The notes under the pieces were generated by a model. That model saw only the letters and a program-made list of their open reading frames with translations, was not told the origin of the DNA and did not search any database. The translations under genes were made by a program, and so were the position numbers. A DNA stretch of 64,000 nucleotides from Actinomadura rudentiformis (lineage in GTDB: Bacteria; Actinomycetota; Actinomycetes; Streptosporangiales; Streptosporangiaceae). The stretch's first letter is position 1, and every line of letters begins with the position of its first letter. The DNA lies in assembly GCF_008923185.1 (NCBI RefSeq), contig NZ_WBMT01000031.1, positions 62,001-126,000 of the forward strand, written 5' to 3'. Of the stretch, positions 58,368-64,000 are shown piece after piece.

Positions 58368-59957
58368 ATGACCACCCCACACCCGGCGAACTCCGGCCTC
58401 AACGTCGACATCAACCCCGCCGCCGCGGTCCACCGCCACGCCCTGCTCCGGCCAGACCACGTCATTCTGCGCTACGACGGCGGCGACCTGACCTACGCCG
58501 AGCTCGACGACCGCGCCGCCCGGCTGGCGACCGTCCTGGCCGAGACCGGGGTCGGCCGTGGTGATCGCGTCGCCTATCTCGGCCTCAACAGCCCGTCGTT
58601 CCTGCTCACCATGCTGGCCGCGTTCCGGCTGGGAGCGATCTTCGTACCGGTGAACTTCCGGCTCGCCGGGCCCGAGCTGAACAGCGTCCTGGCCCGCAGC
58701 GGCGCGATCACCCTGGTCTGCGAACAGGGCCACCTGGCCGCCGCGGACACCGCGCGTGAGGGCACGGCGCTGGAACGTCTCCTGCTCGTCGACGACGATC
58801 CGGCGATCCCTGCCGAGGGAGACGCGCCGGACGGCTGGGACTTGTGGGCGGACCTGGTGGCCAAGGCTTCTCCGTCCACGGCCTTGGCGGCCCGGGGCTT
58901 CGACGACCCGGCGATCCTGATGTTCACGTCCGGGACCACCGGCCTGCCCAAGGGCGTCCTGCTGACCCACGGGAACATCTGGTGGAACTCGGTCAACGTC
59001 GACACGATGATCGACACCCGTCGCGGCGACGTCACCCACGCGGTCGCGCCGATCTTCCACGTCGGCGCCCTCAACAGCTTCCTGATGCGGACCCTGGTGC
59101 GCGGCGGCACGATCGTCCTGCGCCGTTCCTTCGACCCGGCCCGGACGCTGGCCGACTTCGTCGAGCACGGCGTCAACTCGACGTTCATGGTCCCGGCGAT
59201 GTTCGCCGCGCTCGCCCGGGTCCCCGGCGCGTTCGAGGCGGACCTCGGGCAGCTGCGGTCGATCGTGGTCGCCGGAGCGCCGGTCCCGCCGTCCCTGATC
59301 CAGCAGTACGCCGACCACGGCATCATCCTCCAGCAGGCGTGGGGGCTCACCGAGACCGCGCCGTTCGCCACTCACCTGCCCGCCGAGCTCACCCTCGCCA
59401 AGCTCGGGTCGGCCGGGATCGCGATGCCCCACACCGAGGTCCGGGTCGTCGACGTCCAGACCAACACTCCGCTGGAAGCAGGGGCCTCGGGCGAGATCGT
59501 GGTGCGAGGGCCCAACGTCACTCCCGGCTACTGGGAGAATCCCGAAGCCACGCGCGCCGCGTTCGATGACGAGGGCTGGTTCCACTCGGGCGACATCGGA
59601 TACCTCGACGAGGACGGCTACCTCTATATCGTCGACCGGCTCAAGGACATGATCATCAGCGGGGGTGAGAACGTCTACCCCGCCGAGGTCGAACGTGCCC
59701 TGGCCGACCTGCCCGGTCTCATCGACGTCGCCGTCGTCGGCGTCCCGGACATCGAATGGGGAGAGAAGGTCGTCGCGGTCGTCTCGCTCGCCCCCGGCGC
59801 CGCCCTCACGCTGGAGGAGTTGCGGGTCCATGCCGAGGCCAAGCTCGCCCGCTACAAGCTCCCGCGGGCTCTGCGCATCGTGACCTCGGTGCCCCGCAAC
59901 GCCTCCGGAAAGCTCGACAAGCTCGCCATCCGCGCCATCGCCGGCCAGGGGGAATGA
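58368..59957 (+). CDS. Acyl-CoA synthetase (fatty/aryl acid-CoA ligase)
   Basis: 529 residues of the AMP-forming family: FTSGTTGLPKGVLLTHGN, WGLTETAPFATH, GWFHSGDIGYLDEDGYLYIVDRLKDMIISGGENVYP and the catalytic lysine in NASGKLDK. AAGGA lies seven bases before the ATG. Its place at the end of the hca operon suggests it activates a cinnamate-type or medium-chain acid, or a side product, allowing side-chain shortening as an alternative to ring attack. Substrate not determined by the sequence. Not the same group as the benzoate ligase in the box island. Confidence 0.85.
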   Translation: MTTPHPANSGLNVDINPAAAVHRHALLRPDHVILRYDGGDLTYAELDDRAARLATVLAETGVGRGDRVAYLGLNSPSFLLTMLAAFRLGAIFVPVNFRLAGPELNSVLARSGAITLVCEQGHLAAADTAREGTALERLLLVDDDPAIPAEGDAPDGWDLWADLVAKASPSTALAARGFDDPAILMFTSGTTGLPKGVLLTHGNIWWNSVNVDTMIDTRRGDVTHAVAPIFHVGALNSFLMRTLVRGGTIVLRRSFDPARTLADFVEHGVNSTFMVPAMFAALARVPGAFEADLGQLRSIVVAGAPVPPSLIQQYADHGIILQQAWGLTETAPFATHLPAELTLAKLGSAGIAMPHTEVRVVDVQTNTPLEAGASGEIVVRGPNVTPGYWENPEATRAAFDDEGWFHSGDIGYLDEDGYLYIVDRLKDMIISGGENVYPAEVERALADLPGLIDVAVVGVPDIEWGEKVVAVVSLAPGAALTLEELRVHAEAKLARYKLPRALRIVTSVPRNASGKLDKLAIRAIAGQGE

Positions 59958-59958
59958 C

Positions 59959-60450
59959 ATGACGGCCGCGCCCCTGTCGCGGCTTCAGGCCTCCGCGCCC
60001 TGGACCGGAGAGGTCACCGCGGCGAGCAGGAACCGTGCCACGCTCCGGCTGCGGAGACACGACCGCCTCCATGCGGTCATCGACGTCGAACGTTGTGCCA
60101 CCGGACGTCTTCGCGGCACCTACCCTGCCGGCGGGCACGACGTCGAGATCGCCATCGCCGCGATCGGCGGGTCCATGATCGACGACGTCGCGTTCAACGG
60201 CGCCACGGCGGCCGCCGACGTGCTGCGCCAGGTGGTCACCATGATCTGGAACGCCGACGACCGGTGCCGCAGAATCGTTCTCGCCGTCGCGCCGGAGGAT
60301 CACGACATTGCGAGTTTCGCCCGGTCCGCGGGATTCCGGCATGGCGTCGACGTCGATGTTCCCGGCGTCGGGACCGTGGACCTGCTCGTCATCGAACCCG
60401 CCTGGGCCACCGGCGCCGACCTGGACCTCGACCGGGTGCCCACCGGCTGA
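59959..60450 (+). CDS. Unrecognised protein, possibly a degenerate GNAT acetyltransferase
   Basis: 163 residues starting one base behind the synthetase stop, so cotranscribed. The C-terminal part (CRRIVLAVAPEDHDIASFARSAGF, then VDLLVIEP) resembles the last strands of GNAT acetyltransferases, but the acetyl-CoA loop (Q/R-x-x-G-x-G/A) is not seen. The N-terminal part is beta-rich with no motif I know. It could be a small accessory protein; no function is assigned. Last gene of the hca operon, facing the IclR gene. Confidence 0.6.
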   Translation: MTAAPLSRLQASAPWTGEVTAASRNRATLRLRRHDRLHAVIDVERCATGRLRGTYPAGGHDVEIAIAAIGGSMIDDVAFNGATAAADVLRQVVTMIWNADDRCRRIVLAVAPEDHDIASFARSAGFRHGVDVDVPGVGTVDLLVIEPAWATGADLDLDRVPTG

Positions 60451-60488
60451 ACTGCAGCGCTCACAGCCGGGGGAGCCCCTGGTCGGCG

Positions 60489-61310
60489 TCAGCTGACGAG
60501 CGTGCGCGAGGCCGCGGAGGCCGCCCTGCGCGCCCGCAGCACCTCCTGCGCCGCCGCGGCCGCGACACGGCGCAGCTGGGGCGACCGGAGCCGGGGTTCG
60601 AACCGTTCCGCCGGTCCGGCGATCGACATCGCCGCGACCGGCCGGCCACCGGGCCCCATGACCGGGACCGCCACGCAGTTGAGGCCCGGCCGCGCCTCGC
60701 CGTCGTCGAAGGCGATGCCGTCCTGGCGGATCCGGTCCAGCTCGGCCGCCAGTGCGGAATCATCGGTGATCGTCTGCGGGGTGAAACCGCGCAGGGGCGC
60801 CGCCAGCACCTCCGCCGCCGTGGCCGGCTCATACGCCAGCAGCACCTTGCCGACCGCGGTGCAGTGCGCCGGCATGCGCCCGCCGATCCTGGACGGCGCG
60901 GGGACGGGCCGGTGCCCGAACAGCTTGGCCAGGTACACCACTTCGGTGCCGTGCAGGACCGCCAGGTGAACGGTCTCCTGAGTCAGCGAGTACAGGTCGG
61001 CCAGATAGGGGATGAGCAGGTCGCGTGTCCGGTCGTGCCCAGGCGCGTAGACGTGGCTGCCCAGCTCGTGGAGGCGGCTGCCCAGCCGGTAGTTCCGGCC
61101 GACCCGCTCGACCACCTCGTTGCGTTCCAGCATGCCGAGCAGCCGGAAGGCGGTGGACTTGCTCAGCCCCGCCCTGCGGGCCAGCTCGCTGACGCCGACG
61201 CCGGAGTTGGCCTGCTCGCCGAAGGACAGCAGCAGGCTGATCGCCTTGTCGATCGCGGCCCGGTCGTCGCGGGCCGGAACGTTCACATGAGGCTTCGTGG
61301 CAGGAGGCAT
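60489..61310 (-). CDS. IclR family transcriptional regulator
   Basis: 273 residues. The N-terminal winged helix (GVSELARRAGLSKSTAFRLLGMLE) is followed by the IclR effector domain (RMPAHCTAVGKVLLAY; GLNCVAVPVMGPGGRPVAAMSI). IclR-type proteins (MhpR, PcaR, PobR) commonly control aromatic catabolism. It is convergent with the hca operon and the nearest regulator to it, so it is the best candidate for binding the three GTTCCG-N5-CGGCAC dyads. None of these lies in front of its own gene, where a different palindrome is found. Confidence 0.92.
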   Translation of the reverse strand: MPPATKPHVNVPARDDRAAIDKAISLLLSFGEQANSGVGVSELARRAGLSKSTAFRLLGMLERNEVVERVGRNYRLGSRLHELGSHVYAPGHDRTRDLLIPYLADLYSLTQETVHLAVLHGTEVVYLAKLFGHRPVPAPSRIGGRMPAHCTAVGKVLLAYEPATAAEVLAAPLRGFTPQTITDDSALAAELDRIRQDGIAFDDGEARPGLNCVAVPVMGPGGRPVAAMSIAGPAERFEPRLRSPQLRRVAAAAAQEVLRARRAASAASRTLVS

Positions 61311-61335
61311 GGACTCACCTCAGGGGGCGGGGGTG

Positions 61336-61371
61336 TCACTTACAATATGCCGAAGTGGCATTTATTAGTGA
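61336..61371. promoter_or_regulatory. Extended palindrome between IclR and XRE-cupin genes
   Basis: TCACT (61336-61340) and ATGCC (61347-61351) mirror GGCAT (61357-61361) and AGTGA (61367-61371) around GAAGT. The element is A/T-rich and lies 26-60 bases before the IclR start. AGTGACG recurs at 61367, 61404 and 61425 on the way to the XRE-cupin gene, the last two 21 bases apart. Either divergent regulator could bind here. Confidence 0.5.
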
Positions 61372-61440
61372 CGATAATGCGGACCCGGAGGCATGCCGTC
61401 AAGAGTGACGATGTGTCTATTTAAAGTGACGGAGGCTTGC

Positions 61441-62061
61441 GTGACGGAGGCGAACCAGCTGGTCGCCCGCAATGTGCGACGTTTCCGGCGAGAGCGCGGC
61501 CTGTCTCTCGGCGAGGTCGCCCGGAGGTCCGGCCTGTCCAAGCAGACCCTGTCGAAGATCGAACAAGGGGTGGGCAACCCGACCGTCGACACCCTCGCCC
61601 AATTGGGAGGGGCCCTGGACGTCTCGATCCGGCGGTTGATGACCGAATGGGGGACCCCGGTCTTCGTCCAGCGCCAGGGTGACGGCGAGTGGGCCGACGC
61701 CGAGGGCTGGTCGGAGCGGCTCCTGGACGAGGTCTACGGTTCGGGCCATGTGCGCACGCTCCTGCTCCGGCTTGAACGCACCAGGGCGACGCCGGAGATC
61801 GGCCCGCACACCCCCGGCACCCTGCATCATCTCTACGTGATCACTGGCAAGCTCCGGACCGGTCCGCTGAGCGAGCAGGTCGACCTGAGCGCTGGGGACT
61901 TCGTGCGCTTCCCCGGCGACGTCCCGCACCGCCACACCTGCCTGACCGACCGCGTCGTCGCCCACATGGTCACCACCGTTCCCCAGGTCCGCCAGATCGG
62001 ACCCATCGGACCGATCGAACAGATCGTTCGGAGCCCGAAGGAACCGCCTGAGGAAAGCTGA
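61441..62061 (+). CDS. XRE family regulator with C-terminal cupin domain
   Basis: 206 residues from GTG 61441 with ACGGAGG upstream. Residues 8-62 form an XRE helix-turn-helix (LSLGEVARRSGLSKQTLSKIEQGVGNPTVDTLAQL). The C-terminal part is a small cupin (GTLHHLYVITGKLRTG; LSAGDFVRFPGDVPHRHTC) that would sense a small ligand or metal. The gene is divergent from the IclR gene. Its targets are not evident. Confidence 0.88.
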   Translation: MTEANQLVARNVRRFRRERGLSLGEVARRSGLSKQTLSKIEQGVGNPTVDTLAQLGGALDVSIRRLMTEWGTPVFVQRQGDGEWADAEGWSERLLDEVYGSGHVRTLLLRLERTRATPEIGPHTPGTLHHLYVITGKLRTGPLSEQVDLSAGDFVRFPGDVPHRHTCLTDRVVAHMVTTVPQVRQIGPIGPIEQIVRSPKEPPEES

Positions 62062-62089
62062 ACCCGGCGGTCGGCCCCCGAGGGTGTGA

Positions 62090-63583
62090 TCAGTTGCGGC
62101 CGAAGGCGCGCGGGTTGTCGCCGTAGACGGTCCCGGCTGACAGCGGGGCGCCGCCGAACAGCTGGCTGACGCTCACGAAGTGATAGCCGCGGCTCTTCAG
62201 CGTCGTCAGGATCTGGGGTACGGCCGCCACGGACGTGGGATGGATGTCGTGCATCAGGATGATGTCGCCGGGCCTGACCTGGGCGATGGCGGTTCGGGCG
62301 ACCTTGACTCGGTCACGGTACTTCCAGTCCTGGGTGTCCACGCTCCACAGGATGACCGGACGGGCGGCGCCGGCGCGCACTGCCGCATTCTGCGCCCCGT
62401 AAGGGGGACGGAAGAGGGTCGGGGCGCGTCCGATGGATGCCTGGACCGCCTGGTCGGTGCGACCGAGCTGGTCGTGCGCCTGCCGTGTGGACAGCCGGGT
62501 CAGGTCGGGGTGGGACCAGCTGTGGTTGCCGATCTCGTGTCCGGCGGCGGCCTCCTGGCGTATCAGGTCGGCGTGGTAGGTGGCGTTCTGCCCGGTCACG
62601 AAGAAGGTGGCGCGTGCGCCGTGCCGTGCGAGGGTGGCCAGAAGGCTCGCGGTGTAGGGGCCAGGGCCGTCGTCGAAGGTCAGCGCGACGCATTTGACGT
62701 GCAGGCAGTCGACCGCCGGGACGTTCGGTGGACTGGGCGTGGCCGTCGGGGAGGAGGACGGTACGGGGGGAGCACTCAGGTCCAGCCGCTGCTGAGGGTG
62801 GAGGGCCTGATCCTGCGCGCGGCGGCCGAAGTCCGACAGCAGCGGCGCCACCTGCGTCCTGGACAGCATGACCCGCTGCGGACCCACCGGTCCCGGCGCG
62901 ACCGTCCCTCGCGGTATCTCGACGACAAGATCGCCGCCCTGGGTGAAGGCCATGTCCCGCAGTGTGGCAGAGCGGTACTGGGGTGCCAGCGCTTCTCGCA
63001 CGTCGTTGTCGGTCACACCGGGCCGGCCCGAGAGGGCCTTGCTCAGTGCCGCGACGAGACGGTCGGCCGCCTGTGGGGAGATGAGCGCGGTGGCCGGGAC
63101 CTCCCGCCGGGTGCGGCCGTCGAACCAGTAGGTGCCGGCACTGACGCCGTCGCCGGCGGCGGGTTGCTGGATGGTGACAAGACGGACTCCGACCACGTCG
63201 CCGGACGCGGCCAGGAAGCTGAAGCTGATGTTGAGTTCCGCATGCGAGTCGGAGGTCTGGCAGGCGCCCGTGGAGCCGTCGCCGCCCCTGTTTTCCAGGA
63301 GGTCGTCGAGACGGGTTCGCGCCGACCGCCGCAGCGCGAGCGTGAGCGCTTCCGCGCCCGGGACCGCGGGATAGCTGGTCGCCCAGCGGCAGGACGCGGC
63401 ATTGCCGCTGTCGTTGACGATCCGCAGCCCGGCGATCCATGCCGGGGTCACGGTCCGGATCTTGTGGAGGTCACCGGCTGCGGCCGGCGCGGTCGTGGAC
63501 GGGGCGGCAGGGCGTGCTCCCGTGCACGCCGACAGCCCCGCCACCGTCACCGCCAGGGCAGCGACGGTCAGGCCGATTCTCAT
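62090..63583 (-). CDS. Lipoprotein polysaccharide deacetylase (CE4)
   Basis: About 497 residues. A lipoprotein signal (MRIGLTVAALAVTVAGLSACTG) is followed by a 230-residue N-terminal domain with RsiV-like features, a Pro/Ser linker and a C-terminal NodB deacetylase domain. The CE4 motifs are complete: LTFDDGPGPYT (metal Asp), GNHSWSHPDLTRLS (His ligands), RPPYGAQN and DIILMHDIHPTS. It would act on peptidoglycan or another N-acetylated glycan at the cell surface. GTG 63610 is a possible earlier start; neither has a ribosome site. It converges with the XRE gene. Confidence 0.88.
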   Translation of the reverse strand: MRIGLTVAALAVTVAGLSACTGARPAAPSTTAPAAAGDLHKIRTVTPAWIAGLRIVNDSGNAASCRWATSYPAVPGAEALTLALRRSARTRLDDLLENRGGDGSTGACQTSDSHAELNISFSFLAASGDVVGVRLVTIQQPAAGDGVSAGTYWFDGRTRREVPATALISPQAADRLVAALSKALSGRPGVTDNDVREALAPQYRSATLRDMAFTQGGDLVVEIPRGTVAPGPVGPQRVMLSRTQVAPLLSDFGRRAQDQALHPQQRLDLSAPPVPSSSPTATPSPPNVPAVDCLHVKCVALTFDDGPGPYTASLLATLARHGARATFFVTGQNATYHADLIRQEAAAGHEIGNHSWSHPDLTRLSTRQAHDQLGRTDQAVQASIGRAPTLFRPPYGAQNAAVRAGAARPVILWSVDTQDWKYRDRVKVARTAIAQVRPGDIILMHDIHPTSVAAVPQILTTLKSRGYHFVSVSQLFGGAPLSAGTVYGDNPRAFGRN

Positions 63584-63680
63584 ATTTTGGGCACGAATAA
63601 TGGGGGTCACGATGAAGGAGACGTCAGGTCAACGCGATTGGTTCGGCGCATCGGACAAGGTCACAGCCGGGATGGTGCGG

Positions 63681-64000
63681 TCAGGCCTTCCCGGGAGGGT
63701 TGTTGGTGAGCCGCAGTAGGCGGGCGGTGTACGGCTCCGGCAGGGTGATGCGCAGCGTGTCGTCGTTCGTCCAGCAAGGGGCGGCGTCCACCGGGTAGAG
63801 GAGTGACACCGAGGCGGGGGAGAGGGGCACGTCGCAGGTGGGCTCCGTGCTGTCACGGCGCCATACGGCGAGGAACGTCTCGTCGTCGCAGTCGATCGCG
63901 AGGGCGAGCCAGCCGTCCCGCCAGCCAGGGATGCCCAGCGGCCAGCGGGGAATTCCATCGGCCAGCGCGCGGCGGTAGGTCCGGTACACCTCGATCGCGG
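63681..64000 (-). CDS. Alpha-galactosidase (GH36-type), C-terminal part (cut by window edge)
   Basis: The minus strand is open from base 64000 to a TGA at 63681-63683, giving 106 residues in frame. The segment VYRTYRRALADGIPRWPLG followed by GWRDGWLALAIDC, FLAVWRRD and a final beta-sandwich (TLRITLPEPYTARLLRL) matches the end of GH36 alpha-galactosidases. These remove alpha-galactosyl residues from plant oligosaccharides. The catalytic part lies beyond the window. Confidence 0.65.
   Translation of the reverse strand, partial: AIEVYRTYRRALADGIPRWPLGIPGWRDGWLALAIDCDDETFLAVWRRDSTEPTCDVPLSPASVSLLYPVDAAPCWTNDDTLRITLPEPYTARLLRLTNNPPGKA

Noticed and set aside
1..64000. Prophage, insertion sequence, tRNA or integrase signals
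   Set aside because: No transposase, integrase or terminal repeats were seen, and no cloverleaf was recognised by eye. A tRNA-scan and a repeat search would be decisive.

Overview
The window is high-GC DNA (about 70 %) with GTG starts, four-base ATGA/GTGA gene overlaps, Tat and lipoprotein exports, a SpoIIE-type phosphatase and 2-methylisoborneol genes. This suggests a filamentous actinomycete, perhaps a member of the Streptosporangiales; the genus is a guess. I saw no tRNA, rRNA, CRISPR array, phage or insertion sequence. Both ends cut through genes: a cation/proton antiporter on the left and an alpha-galactosidase on the right.

Layout. 1-6.2 kb: antiporter end, LysR regulator, small membrane protein plus multicopper oxidase, flavin-reductase-like protein, PEBP-like protein, and a MerR regulator divergent from an Arg/Pro-rich protein across a perfect inverted repeat. 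6.3-20.4 kb: an aerobic benzoyl-CoA (box) island. boxC, boxB, a benzoate-CoA ligase, a ferredoxin reductase, a ferredoxin, a PaaY/gamma-carbonic-anhydrase-like protein and boxD lie on the plus strand. A PaaX regulator and a five-gene Liv-type ABC importer lie on the minus strand. The boxC and livK promoters share a -35/-10 layout and sequence. 20.6-26.8 kb: a ferric iron ABC importer (fbpABC) divergent from a single protein that joins an adenylation domain, a carrier domain and a membrane acyltransferase, with a probable iron box between them. 26.8-34.2 kb: SpoIIE-type phosphatase, the 2-methylisoborneol synthase/GPP methyltransferase pair, a small membrane protein, an AraC regulator, a hemerythrin-domain protein and a lone QcrB-type cytochrome b.

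34.3-43 kb: carbohydrate use. A secreted GH78 alpha-L-rhamnosidase, a LacI regulator and a secreted GH32 levanase, with LacI-type palindromes before both hydrolases. 43-60.5 kb: a phenylpropionate/cinnamate-type (hca/mhp) island. It has a Rieske dioxygenase (alpha, ferredoxin, reductase, beta), a dihydrodiol dehydrogenase, an extradiol dioxygenase, a C-C hydrolase, and the hydratase, aldolase and acetaldehyde dehydrogenase of the meta-cleavage lower pathway. It also has a second Liv-type importer, an MDR oxidoreductase, an acyl-CoA synthetase and an IclR regulator. The exact 12-base dyad GTTCCG-N5-CGGCAC occurs three times in its two divergent promoter regions. 60.5-64 kb: IclR, an XRE-cupin regulator, a lipoprotein polysaccharide deacetylase and the alpha-galactosidase C-terminus.

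In combination, the organism appears able to import aromatic acids by two dedicated ABC systems, breaking one through CoA epoxidation and another through dioxygenation and meta-cleavage, while secreting hydrolases for plant-type polysaccharides. That is a soil or rhizosphere decomposer profile. All functions are read from motifs and gene order; nothing was computed against a database.
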